Assembly: GCA_029098085.1 (NCBI GenBank)
Contig: JAQXNQ010000057.1
Span: 1-8,043 of the forward strand
Direction: 5' to 3'
Source: Oscillospiraceae bacterium
Lineage (GTDB): Bacteria > Bacillota > Clostridia > Oscillospirales > Ruminococcaceae
DNA: 8,043 bases
Shown piece by piece: positions 1 through 5,834 of this stretch. The notes under the pieces were generated by a model. The model searched no databases. It saw only the letters and a list, made by a program, of their open reading frames with translations, and had not been told where the DNA came from. The position numbers and the translations under genes were made by a program. Position 1 is the first letter of the stretch; each line of letters begins with the position of its first letter.

Positions 1-789
1 GTTGACGAAGACGTCAAAGTCCCCGTCCTGGGCGGTGATCAGGTCATTGCCCGCCTCGCCGGAGGCCAGCAGATAGCAGGTGTCGTTGGTGGAGGTGTCG
101 CCGTCCACGCTGACCATGTTGAAGGTGTCGTCCACCACCCGTCTGAGGGCCAGCTGCAGCAGCTCGGGGGAAACGGCGGCGTCGGTGGTCAGGAAGCAGA
201 GCATGGTGGCCATGTTGGGGTGGATCATGCCGGAGCCCTTGGCGCAGCCGCCGATGCGGGCAGTCTTGCCGCCCAGGGTGAACTCCACCGCCAGCTCCTT
301 GCGGACGGTGTCGGTGGTCATGATGGCTTCAGCGAAGTCTCTGCCGCCGTCTTTGGACAGAGCGGAGACCAGGGCGGGCATGCCGTCCTCCACCGGTTCC
401 AGCGGAAGGGGCTGGCCGATGACGCCGGTGGAACCCACCAGCACATCGCTGTCCCGGACCGACAGGGCCTCGGCGGTGATGTGGCACATGCCCTCGGCCT
501 TCTCGATGCCATCGGCGTTGCAGGTGTTGGCGATGCCGCTGTTGACGATGACGGCCTGGGCGTAGCCGTTTTCCAGATGATCCCGGGTCACATAGATGGG
601 CGCGCCCTTGACCTTGTTCTGGGTGTAGACGGCGGCGGCGGGCACCGGCTTTCCGGCGGTCAGCAGGCCCAGATCCTTTTTCTGTTTGCCCTGCCGGATG
701 CCGCAGTGGATGCCGGCAGCCTTGAAGCCTTTGGGGGCGGTGACGCCGCCGGGGACGAAGGCAAGGCCTTCAAACTGTACCAGTTTCAT
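1..789 (-). CDS. argJ: Bifunctional ornithine acetyltransferase / N-acetylglutamate synthase ArgJ (3' end outside window)
   Basis: ArgJ moves the acetyl group from N-acetylornithine to glutamate, closing the cyclic acetyl pathway of arginine synthesis in the cytoplasm; many homologues also make N-acetylglutamate from acetyl-CoA. The window holds 263 residues of a protein usually near 400, still open at base 1. Seen directly: the N-terminal GGVTAPKGF (residues 14-22), the STG of the oxyanion hole (120-122) and GSGMIHPNMATML (185-197), in which self-cleavage is expected before Thr195, the nucleophile of the beta chain. The whole alpha chain and about 69 residues of the beta chain are therefore present. 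The ATG is preceded by AGGAG at about 8 nt. It starts 32 nt after argC and is surely cotranscribed with it. Whether it is bifunctional or only the transferase cannot be told here. Confidence 0.96.
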   Translation of the reverse strand, partial: MKLVQFEGLAFVPGGVTAPKGFKAAGIHCGIRQGKQKKDLGLLTAGKPVPAAAVYTQNKVKGAPIYVTRDHLENGYAQAVIVNSGIANTCNADGIEKAEGMCHITAEALSVRDSDVLVGSTGVIGQPLPLEPVEDGMPALVSALSKDGGRDFAEAIMTTDTVRKELAVEFTLGGKTARIGGCAKGSGMIHPNMATMLCFLTTDAAVSPELLQLALRRVVDDTFNMVSVDGDTSTNDTCYLLASGEAGNDLITAQDGDFDVFVN

Positions 790-821
790 GTTGATTGCTC
801 CTTTATTTTCCGTATGGGGAA

Positions 822-1766
822 TTACAGCTGCAGTCCCGTCTCCTCGGGGCATCCCATCAGCAGGTTCATGTTCTGGACGGCGGCGCCGGAAGCGCCCTTG
901 CCCAGATTGTCCAGACGGCTCAGCAGGATGACCTGCTCATCGTTTCCGCAGACGAAGATCTGCAGGCCGTCAAAGCCGGCCAGATTGTTGGCCCCCAGAA
1001 AGCCGCAGGACGGGGCGTCGGCGGGTCGGATCGAGATCAGAGGGGAGCCGGCGTAGTAGTCCTCGTAAAGGGCGCGGAGGTCGTCTTTGGTCATCTCCTT
1101 TTCCAGCTGGGAGAGGAACAGCGACACCGCCACCACCATGCCCTGAGGGTAATCGCAGATCATGGGGGCGAAGATGGGCTTGTGGGTGAGGCCGGAAATG
1201 GCCGCCATCTCGGGCAGATGCTTGTGGGTCAGGCCGAGGCCGTAGTGGCGGGGGGAATCCAGCTCGGGATCCCGGCCGGGGTCACCGTACTGGGCGATGG
1301 CCTTTTTGCCCGCGCCGGTGTAGCCGGACAGGGCGTGTACCGTCAGCAGGGCGTCGGGGGAGAGCATTCCCTTCTCCACCAGCGGGCGGATCAGACTGAT
1401 AAAGCCGGTGGCGTAGCAGCCGGGGTTGGCGATCCGTCTGGCGGACGCGATTTTCTCCCGCTGACCGGTGAGCTCGGGGAAGCCGTACACCCAGCCGGGA
1501 GCCACCCGGTGGGCGGTGGAGGCGTCGATGACGGCGGTGTGGTCGTTGTCCGGGTCGATCAGCGCCACGGCCTCTCTGGCCGCCGCGTCGGGCAGGCAGA
1601 GAAAGACGATGTCGGCGGCGTTGAGAAATTTTCGCCGCTCGTCGGGATCCTTGCGCTTGTCCTCGTCGATCTGCAGCAGCTCGATGTCGGTCCGGCCGGA
1701 CAGCCGGTCATAAATCTGCAGGCCGGTGGTACCCTCCCGGCCGTCAATAAAGACTTTGGTTTTCAT
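822..1766 (-). CDS. argC: N-acetyl-gamma-glutamyl-phosphate reductase, short (type 2) form
   Basis: ArgC reduces N-acetylglutamyl phosphate to the semialdehyde with NADPH, the third step to ornithine. The 314 residues show an N-terminal Rossmann nucleotide motif GREGTTG (9-15), the catalytic Cys117 in NPGCYATG, SGYTGAGKK (147-155) and a HKHLPE segment (181-186) with the second catalytic histidine. The length and the opening MKTKVFIDGREGTTGLQI fit the shorter ArgC family (TIGR01851 type) rather than the roughly 345-residue common form; this assignment is from memory of the families. The reading frame is open upstream to a TTG at 1853, but the ATG at 1766 is chosen because GGAGGGAG lies 9-12 nt before it and homology begins there; the 29 extra codons would run into an intergenic repeat. 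It is followed by argJ after 32 nt. No convincing promoter is visible in the 280 nt upstream. Confidence 0.95.
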   Translation of the reverse strand: MKTKVFIDGREGTTGLQIYDRLSGRTDIELLQIDEDKRKDPDERRKFLNAADIVFLCLPDAAAREAVALIDPDNDHTAVIDASTAHRVAPGWVYGFPELTGQREKIASARRIANPGCYATGFISLIRPLVEKGMLSPDALLTVHALSGYTGAGKKAIAQYGDPGRDPELDSPRHYGLGLTHKHLPEMAAISGLTHKPIFAPMICDYPQGMVVAVSLFLSQLEKEMTKDDLRALYEDYYAGSPLISIRPADAPSCGFLGANNLAGFDGLQIFVCGNDEQVILLSRLDNLGKGASGAAVQNMNLLMGCPEETGLQL

Positions 1767-1775
1767 ATTCTCTTT

Positions 1776-1783
1776 CTCCCTCC
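1776..1783 (-). promoter_or_regulatory. Ribosome binding site deciding the argC start
   Basis: On the minus strand GGAGGGAG lies 9 to 12 nt before the ATG at 1766. It supports that start over the in-frame TTG at 1853, which has no such site. Confidence 0.7.
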
Positions 1784-1846
1784 GAAAATGGGGACGATGG
1801 ACTTGCTGATAAAGACTGTTCGAATCAGGAAAGCGTTTTCTTTGTG

Positions 1847-1928
1847 TTGCCAAGGATTACGGGTCAAGGGGCTTGCCCCTTGCGGGGCCGGGGCGGAGCC
1901 CCTGGTCGCGCTCCGCAGAGCGCGAAAT
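1847..1928 (+). repeat. Triple-hairpin intergenic repeat, copy A
   Basis: This 82-bp element has a second copy in opposite orientation at 7907-7987, differing by about seven substitutions and one gap (hand count). It contains three consecutive stems: CAAGGGG/CCCCTTG (1865-1882, loop CTTG), GGGGC/GCCCC (1890-1902, loop GGA) and CGCGCTC/GAGCGCG (1907-1924, loop CGCA). It lies in the argH-argC gap, about 80 nt before argC. There is no coding potential and no transposase. It behaves like a REP- or MITE-like dispersed element; its effect on transcription into argC is unknown. Confidence 0.8.
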
Positions 1929-1993
1929 ACTCTATTCCATCTAAAAATCAGGAGAGCGCGAGAAGCCTATTAAGGGGGGGCTTGCATGGGTGG

Positions 1994-2012
1994 GGACGGC
2001 TCGATGCCGTCC
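1994..2012. terminator. Hairpin after argH, possible terminator or mRNA end stabiliser
   Basis: GGACGGC and GCCGTCC form a perfect 7-bp stem with a 5-nt loop, 34 nt beyond the argH stop codon. There is no T-run on the minus-strand side, so intrinsic termination is doubtful. The plus-strand side is only moderately T-rich. Confidence 0.35.
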
Positions 2013-2045
2013 TCACTCATTTATTTGTCAGCTTTTCTGCTTCAC

Positions 2046-3425
2046 TCACTCTTCCCCAAACACTTTCTCCGCCGCTTCAATCTGCTCCAGCACCTGCTCC
2101 TTTGCGGGCCCGCCCAGCGAGGAACGGGTCATGGCGCAGGCGGTCAGGTCGATGGCCTTGTACACATCCTCCTCAAAAACAGGAGAAAGGGCCTTGTACT
2201 GATCCAGCGGCAGGGTTTCCAGTGTCAGCCCCCTGTCGACGCAGATGCCTACGAGTGTGCCGGTGATCTTGTAGGCGTCCCGGAAGGGCACGCCCTTTTT
2301 GGTCAGGTAGTCGGCGCAGTCGGTGGCGTTGATGAAGCCTTTGGCGGCGGCGTTCCGCATATTGTCCTTCAGCACCCGGGCGGTGGCCAGCATGGGCCGG
2401 AAGGTGGACAGGCAGAGCTTGACCGTGTCAATGGCATCGAAGATGGCCTCCTTGTCCTCCTGCATATCCTTGTTGTAGGCCAGGGGGAGGGACTTCATCA
2501 TGGTCAGCAGGGTCATAAGGTCGCCGTAGACCCGTCCGGTCTTGCCCCGCACCAGCTCAGCCACATCGGGGTTCTTTTTCTGGGGCATGATGGAGGAGCC
2601 GGTGGCAAAGGCGTCGTCCAGCTCAAGGAATTTGAACTCCCAGCTGCACCAGAGGATGATCTCCTCCGAAAAACGGGACAGGTGCATCATGATGGCGGCG
2701 AGAGCGCTGCCCAGCTCAATGCAGAAATCCCGGTCGGACACCCCGTCCAGGCTGTTCAGCACCGGGCCGTCAAATTGAAGCAGGGAGGCGGTCATCTCCC
2801 GGTCAATGGGGTAGGTGGTGCCGGCCAGGGCGCCGCTGCCCAGGGGGCAGAGGTTCATCCGCTTTCCGGCATCGGCGAGCCGTCCCAGATCCCGCGCCAG
2901 CATGCCGGCGTAGGCCATCAGGTGATGGGCAAAGGTGATGGGCTGGGCCCGCTGCAGGTGGGTGTAGCCGGGCATGATGGTGTCGGTGTGCTCCCGGGCC
3001 ATCCGGCAGAGGGTGCTGCCCAGAGCCTTGACCAGCGCAGAGACCTCGTCGATCTGCTCCCGCAGGTAGAGGCGGATGTCCAGCGCCACCTGATCGTTGC
3101 GGCTCCGGGCGGTGTGCAGCCGCTTGCCGGCGTCGCCGATGCGGGCGGTCAGCTCGGCCTCCACAAACATGTGGATATCCTCGGCGTCCGGGTCAAAGAG
3201 CAGGGCACCGCTGTCCAGATCGGCCAGAATGCCGGTGAGACCGTCGACAATCTGCTCCCTGTCCTGCTCCGAGATGATGCCCCGGGCCGCCAACATGGTA
3301 GCGTGGGCGATACTGCCGGTGATGTCCTGTCGGTACATCCGGCTGTCAAAGGAAATGGAGGAGTTGAAGTCGTTTACTCTGCTGTCCGCTTCCTTTTTGA
3401 AGCGTCCGGCCCACATTTTTGCCAT
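2046..3425 (-). CDS. argH: Argininosuccinate lyase
   Basis: ArgH splits argininosuccinate into arginine and fumarate, the last step of arginine synthesis, as a cytoplasmic homotetramer of the aspartase/fumarase superfamily. The 459 residues match the usual length. The sequence shows the start MAKMWAGRF, the SRNDQVALD region (108-116), GYTHLQRAQP (153-162) with the likely catalytic His156, and the superfamily signature GSSIMPQKKNP (276-286), whose mobile loop carries the catalytic serine. The C-terminal segment with NATDCADYLTKKGVPFRDAY is typical of ArgH. The ATG follows AAAGGAG at 7 nt. It lies about 240 nt after argG on the same strand; the gap holds hairpins and a weak extended -10 element, so it may be read both from argG and from its own promoter. 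Confidence 0.97.
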   Translation of the reverse strand: MAKMWAGRFKKEADSRVNDFNSSISFDSRMYRQDITGSIAHATMLAARGIISEQDREQIVDGLTGILADLDSGALLFDPDAEDIHMFVEAELTARIGDAGKRLHTARSRNDQVALDIRLYLREQIDEVSALVKALGSTLCRMAREHTDTIMPGYTHLQRAQPITFAHHLMAYAGMLARDLGRLADAGKRMNLCPLGSGALAGTTYPIDREMTASLLQFDGPVLNSLDGVSDRDFCIELGSALAAIMMHLSRFSEEIILWCSWEFKFLELDDAFATGSSIMPQKKNPDVAELVRGKTGRVYGDLMTLLTMMKSLPLAYNKDMQEDKEAIFDAIDTVKLCLSTFRPMLATARVLKDNMRNAAAKGFINATDCADYLTKKGVPFRDAYKITGTLVGICVDRGLTLETLPLDQYKALSPVFEEDVYKAIDLTACAMTRSSLGGPAKEQVLEQIEAAEKVFGEE

Positions 3426-3460
3426 GGGGATTCTCCTTTATCATAAAAGTTGGTTCGCAT

Positions 3461-3494
3461 CGGGCAAATGGAAGAAGCTTCTTCCGCTTGCCCG
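3461..3494 (-). promoter_or_regulatory. Long hairpin in the argH leader
   Basis: CGGGCAA/TTGCCCG (7 bp) encloses, across a 2x2 internal loop, the perfect 16-bp palindrome GGAAGAAGCTTCTTCC (3470-3485). The element ends 36 nt before the argH ATG and leaves the ribosome binding site free. A second stem GGCCGG/CCGGCC (3498-3513) follows directly. There is no U-run, so it is not a terminator. It could be an mRNA stabiliser or processing site between argG and argH, or a DNA-level binding site; the function is not known. Confidence 0.45.
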
Positions 3495-3548
3495 GTGGGC
3501 CGGAATCCCGGCCTGACAGGAAACAGGGCCGCGGACATACCGCAGCCC

Positions 3549-3557
3549 GTTATAGCA
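3549..3557 (-). promoter_or_regulatory. Possible extended -10 promoter for argH
   Basis: On the minus strand TGCTATAAC gives a TG-N-TATAAC extended -10 box about 125 nt before the argH ATG. No recognisable -35 hexamer lies 16-18 nt upstream, so this is only a candidate. Confidence 0.25.
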
Positions 3558-3610
3558 TTCGTATGGTGAAGGGGAAGAGCCTGCCGCACTTGTTCACTGA
3601 AATTTGAGCG

Positions 3611-3628
3611 ACCGCAGGGAGCGGTTTT
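3611..3628. terminator. Weak hairpin after argG
   Basis: ACCGC/GCGGT form a 5-bp stem followed on the plus strand by TTT. On the minus strand, which carries argG, there is no U-run, so partial termination at best. Confidence 0.25.
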
Positions 3629-3633
3629 CCTAA

Positions 3634-3661
3634 ACTCTTCACTCTTCACCATTTACTCTTC
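3634..3661. repeat. Heptanucleotide tandem repeat
   Basis: The 7-mer ACTCTTC occurs at 3634, 3641 and 3655, all in phase, with a degenerate unit ACCATTT at 3648. It sits directly beyond the argG stop codon, in the argG-argH gap. Confidence 0.7.
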
Positions 3662-3666
3662 ACTGG

Positions 3667-4890
3667 TTAGAGGTTTCCTCTCTTCTCGTCCAGCATGGCC
3701 TTGACCTGGATGGGCAGACCGAACAGGTTGATGAAGCCCTGGGAATCCTTCTGGTCGTAGACATGGTCTTCGCTGAAGGTGGCGACTTCCTCATCGTAGA
3801 GGGTGTAGGGGGAGGTGACGCCGGCGTTGATGATGTTGCCCTTGTAGAGCTTGAGCTTGACCTCGCCGGTGACGGTCTGCTGGGTCTGGTCAACAAAGGC
3901 GGACAGAGCCTCTCTCAGGGGGGTGTACCACTGGCCGTTGTAAACCAGATCGGCGAACTTCAGAGCCACCTGCTGCTTGTAGTGCATGGTTTCCTTGTCC
4001 AGGCAGATGGTCTCCAGCACCTCGTGGGCGTGGTAGAGGATGGTGCCGCCGGGAGTCTCATAGACGCCTCTGGACTTCATGCCCACCAGCCGGTTCTCAA
4101 CGATGTCGGCCAGGCCGATGCCGTTGGCGCCGCCGATCTTGTTCAGGGTCTTGATCAGGGTCACGCCGTCCATCTTCTCGCCGTTCAGGGCCACGGGGAT
4201 GCCCTTCTCAAAGGTCAGGGTGATGTAGGTGGGAGTGTCGGGGGCCTGCTCGGGGGCGACGCCCATCTCCAGGAAGCCGGGCTTCAGGTACTGAGGCTCG
4301 TTGGCGGGATCCTCCAGATCCAGACCCTCGTGGGACAGGTGCCAGAGGTTCATATCCTTGGAGTAGTTGGTCTCCCGGATGATCTTGATGGGGATGTTGT
4401 GGGCCTCGGCGTAGGAAATCTCTTCCTCTCTGGACTTGATGTCCCAGATCCGCCAGGGGGCGATGATCTTCATGTGAGGAGCGAAGGCCTTGATGGCCAG
4501 CTCGAACCGCACCTGGTCGTTGCCCTTGCCGGTGCAGCCGTGGCAGATGGCGTCGGCGCCCTCGGCCTTGGCGATCTCAACGATCCGCTTGGCAATGGGA
4601 GGCCGGGCGAAGGAGGTGCCCAGCAAATACTTGCCCTCATAGACGGCTCCGGCCTTCAGGGTGGGGAAAACGTACTCGTCGACGAATTCCTGCTGGATGT
4701 CGGCGATGTACAGCTTGGAAGCGCCGGTCTTCTTGGCCCGCTCTTCCAGGCCCTCCAGCTCGGCGTCCTGGCCCACGTTGCCGGCCACGCAGATGACCTC
4801 GCAGCCGTAGTTTTCCTTCAGCCAGGGGATGATGATGGAAGTGTCAAGGCCGCCGGAGTAGGCAAGCACTACTTTTTTAATGTCGCTCAT
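3667..4890 (-). CDS. argG: Argininosuccinate synthase
   Basis: ArgG joins citrulline and aspartate using ATP, giving argininosuccinate, AMP and pyrophosphate, in the cytoplasm. The 407 residues are the usual length. Seen directly: the N-type ATP pyrophosphatase P-loop SGGLDTS (12-18), YEGKYLLGTSFARP (84-97) and GCTGKGNDQVRFE (118-130), both hallmarks of the family, then the synthetase domain with NALNGEKM-like and SRGVYETPGGTIL segments. The ATG is preceded by AAAGGAA at about 8 nt and by a strong promoter 60-90 nt upstream. It is the first gene of the minus-strand arginine cluster; argH follows after about 240 nt. Confidence 0.98.
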   Translation of the reverse strand: MSDIKKVVLAYSGGLDTSIIIPWLKENYGCEVICVAGNVGQDAELEGLEERAKKTGASKLYIADIQQEFVDEYVFPTLKAGAVYEGKYLLGTSFARPPIAKRIVEIAKAEGADAICHGCTGKGNDQVRFELAIKAFAPHMKIIAPWRIWDIKSREEEISYAEAHNIPIKIIRETNYSKDMNLWHLSHEGLDLEDPANEPQYLKPGFLEMGVAPEQAPDTPTYITLTFEKGIPVALNGEKMDGVTLIKTLNKIGGANGIGLADIVENRLVGMKSRGVYETPGGTILYHAHEVLETICLDKETMHYKQQVALKFADLVYNGQWYTPLREALSAFVDQTQQTVTGEVKLKLYKGNIINAGVTSPYTLYDEEVATFSEDHVYDQKDSQGFINLFGLPIQVKAMLDEKRGNL

Positions 4891-4951
4891 GATGCTCGTT
4901 CCTTTCGTTTGAAGCGGTGTTGTTCCGCCTTGTTTTTGTCGGTATGCTCCT

Positions 4952-4979
4952 ATTATACGCCCCTTCGGAAAAAATGCAA
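4952..4979 (-). promoter_or_regulatory. Sigma-A type promoter of argG
   Basis: On the minus strand TTGCAT (4974-4979) and TATAAT (4952-4957) are 16 nt apart (17 if CTTGCA is taken as the -35). The expected start is near 4945, giving a leader of about 55 nt before argG. The leader is too short for a T-box or other large riboswitch. Confidence 0.7.
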
Positions 4980-5009
4980 GTGTTTTTTCATGTTTTGGGG
5001 GAAATTCGG

Positions 5010-5048
5010 ATATTTATACAAATATATCGCATATAGCTGAATGCGATA
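5010..5048. promoter_or_regulatory. Two adjoining perfect dyads upstream of the argG promoter
   Basis: ATATTT-ATAC-AAATAT (5010-5025) and TATCGCAT-atagctga-ATGCGATA (5025-5048) are perfect inverted repeats lying 31-69 nt upstream of the argG -35 box in an AT-rich stretch. Both have the size of transcription factor operators. Neither fits the ArgR box well. Which regulator binds, and which of the divergent genes it serves, is not known. Confidence 0.4.
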
Positions 5049-5064
5049 GGGTCAGAACAGCAAC

Positions 5065-5191
5065 TTTGCACAGATGAGGGAGCGTTTTCCGCTTTTCAAA
5101 GGAGGACAGCAAGACGCTCCGGGCTGCAATCGGGGCGGCGGAGGAGCAGTCTGGTGAAAATGCCCAAGGGGAAAGGGCAGATTTGTGCAAA
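5065..5191 (+). other. Branched fold of unknown role (possible structured RNA)
   Basis: TTTGCACAGAT (5065-5075) pairs with ATTTGTGCAAA (5181-5191) over 11 bp with one G-U pair that only works in plus-strand RNA. Inside lie GGAGCGT/ACGCTCC (5079-5120), a short CTGC/GCAG stem (5124-5149) and TGCCC/GGGCA (5161-5179), giving a multi-branch layout. It does not match a riboswitch, T-box, 6S or SRP RNA that I recognise. It lies upstream of the next plus-strand promoter, so it would need its own; none is obvious. The rest of 4980-5200 shows no coding signal. Confidence 0.3.
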
Positions 5192-5201
5192 ACTCCAAAT
5201 A

Positions 5202-5248
5202 TTCAGAAATCGCTGAATTTTTCTGAAAAACTATTGCATATTTCAGAA
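5202..5248. promoter_or_regulatory. Phased TTCAGAA sites over the small-gene promoter
   Basis: TTCAGAA occurs at 5202-5208 and 5242-5248 on the plus strand and as its complement TTCTGAA at 5221-5227, i.e. starts 19 and 21 bp apart, about two helical turns. The first site is part of a perfect 18-bp dyad ATTCAG-aaatcg-CTGAAT (5201-5218). The last lies in the spacer of the promoter at 5234-5262, a position suited to repression. A related TCAGAAA follows at 5267. Confidence 0.45.
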
Positions 5249-5262
5249 TATTAGCGTATAAT
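5234..5262 (+). promoter_or_regulatory. Sigma-A type promoter of the small MGS-like gene
   Basis: TTGCAT (5234-5239) and TATAAT (5257-5262) are separated by exactly 17 nt. The expected start near 5269 gives a leader of about 50 nt with no large fold. Confidence 0.8.
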
Positions 5263-5300
5263 ACAATCAGAAACCAAAGAGAAGCCCCAAGGAAAATCTG

Positions 5301-5307
5301 AAAGGAG
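5301..5307 (+). promoter_or_regulatory. Ribosome binding site deciding the small-gene start
   Basis: AAAGGAG lies 9 nt before the ATG at 5317. The in-frame TTG at 5308 touches it and the ATG at 5326 is 18 nt away, so 5317 is the best start. Confidence 0.75.
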
Positions 5308-5316
5308 TTGTCCCTC

Positions 5317-5523
5317 ATGACGGCCATGGAAAGCAAAAAAGCACTGATCCTTCTGGATAAAAACGACAAGGCAAAATCCCTACAGACGGCCGAGCGACTC
5401 TGCGCCGAGGGCTACGACCTGTACGCCAAGGGAGAAATGGTGCTCTTCTTTAACAGCCATATGATTCCGGCCAGCGTCTGCACGGCCGACTGCACCGTTC
5501 ATTTTGACTGCGTTATTCAGTGA
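5317..5523 (+). CDS. 68-residue protein resembling a truncated MGS-like (CarB C-terminal type) domain
   Basis: This is a real gene by context: consensus promoter, AAAGGAG site, ATG and a strong terminator 27 nt after the stop, so it is transcribed alone, divergently from argG. The protein is probably cytoplasmic (no signal or membrane segment). Residues 7-54 can be aligned by eye with the MGS-like domain that ends carbamoyl phosphate synthase large subunits: a first strand KKALILL, a D-K-NDK turn (14-18), a helix to about 31, a second strand YDLYAKG (33-39), a second helix, then IPASV. The last residues HFDCVIQ could be the strand matching DLVINT of CarB. The Thr residues of the ATxGT phosphate site are replaced (AKGE), and the GRP-containing middle segment is missing, so it is unlikely to be an enzyme. 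Four cysteines (29, 55, 59, 65) stand out. A regulatory role is only a guess; family membership is from recall, without a search. Confidence 0.8.
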   Translation: MTAMESKKALILLDKNDKAKSLQTAERLCAEGYDLYAKGEMVLFFNSHMIPASVCTADCTVHFDCVIQ

Positions 5524-5549
5524 GGATTGTATACATACAGGGCATATGC

Positions 5550-5590
5550 AAATCCCCGGCGGGAGAGATCCTGCCGGGGATTTATTTGCT
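5550..5590 (+). terminator. Intrinsic terminator of the small MGS-like gene
   Basis: AAATCCCCGGC (5550-5560) and GCCGGGGATTT (5573-5583) form a perfect 11-bp stem, extended inward by GGA/TCC, followed by the T-rich ATTTGCTT. It ends the plus-strand transcript 27 nt after the stop codon. Confidence 0.8.
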
Positions 5591-5701
5591 TGCCCTTTCA
5601 GCGGGACAGGGGGATTGTGTGTTAACCGGTGATTCTCTTGCAGGGGACGCGTTTCGCATCCCGCCGTTGGCTGCGCACAGCCTGCTGTCTTCCTCAACTG
5701 C

Positions 5702-5735
5702 AGGGGACGTCGGGGACGCCGTCCCCTACCTTTTT
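5702..5735 (+). terminator. Hairpin with T-run in the convergent gap
   Basis: AGGGGACG/CGTCCCCT (8 bp, 5702-5727, 10-nt loop) is followed by ACC and TTTTT on the plus strand. It looks like a second, backup terminator for plus-strand transcription. Confidence 0.5.
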
Positions 5736-5805
5736 GATTCGGGAAGGTTTTCTCCTTCACCCCTTCTGCATTCCGTTTTGGCAGGCTTGGAGACTTAATT
5801 CTGAA

Positions 5806-5825
5806 GCCGACTCTGCGGAGCCGGC
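5806..5825 (-). terminator. Possible terminator after the AEC permease
   Basis: On the minus strand GCCGGCTC/GAGTCGGC form an 8-bp stem with one G-U pair and loop CGCA, starting 9 nt after the stop codon. Only a poor U-tract follows, so termination may be partial. Confidence 0.4.
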
Positions 5826-5834
5826 GTTGAAAAG

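Larger units (their letters stand above)
5591..5834. other. Non-coding gap between the small gene and the AEC permease
   Basis: No gene is supported here. The 11-mer TGCAGGGGACG occurs at 5639 and 5699, exactly 60 bp apart, but the flanks do not match. The two transcripts converge here; apart from the hairpins listed separately nothing else is seen. Confidence 0.5.

Noticed and set aside
1767..1853. Upstream extension of argC to a TTG codon
   Set aside because: No ribosome binding site, sequence unlike ArgC, and it runs into the repeat element.
1986..3446. 486-codon open frame on the plus strand opposite argH
   Set aside because: It mirrors argH, has low-complexity GC-driven composition (rich in G, V, H, Q) and no ribosome binding site; a shadow of a GC-rich gene.
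3374..3652. 92-codon minus-strand frame overlapping the start of argH
   Set aside because: It begins in the heptamer repeat, spans the leader hairpins and has no family likeness; chance frame.
3763..5040. 425-codon open frame on the plus strand opposite argG
   Set aside because: Same reason: an antisense shadow of argG with repetitive G/V/L/D composition and no family likeness.
4974..5048. Classical ArgR box near the argG promoter
   Set aside because: I looked for the TGAAT(4 A/T)ATTCA pattern; the nearest sequences have wrong spacing or only one half site.
5065..5191. T-box or known riboswitch for argG
   Set aside because: It lies upstream of the argG promoter, so it is not in the leader, and the T-box AGGGTGGNACCGCG element is absent.
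5052..5369. 105-codon minus-strand frame across the divergent promoter region
   Set aside because: It runs through the plus-strand promoter and ribosome site and has atypical composition; chance frame.
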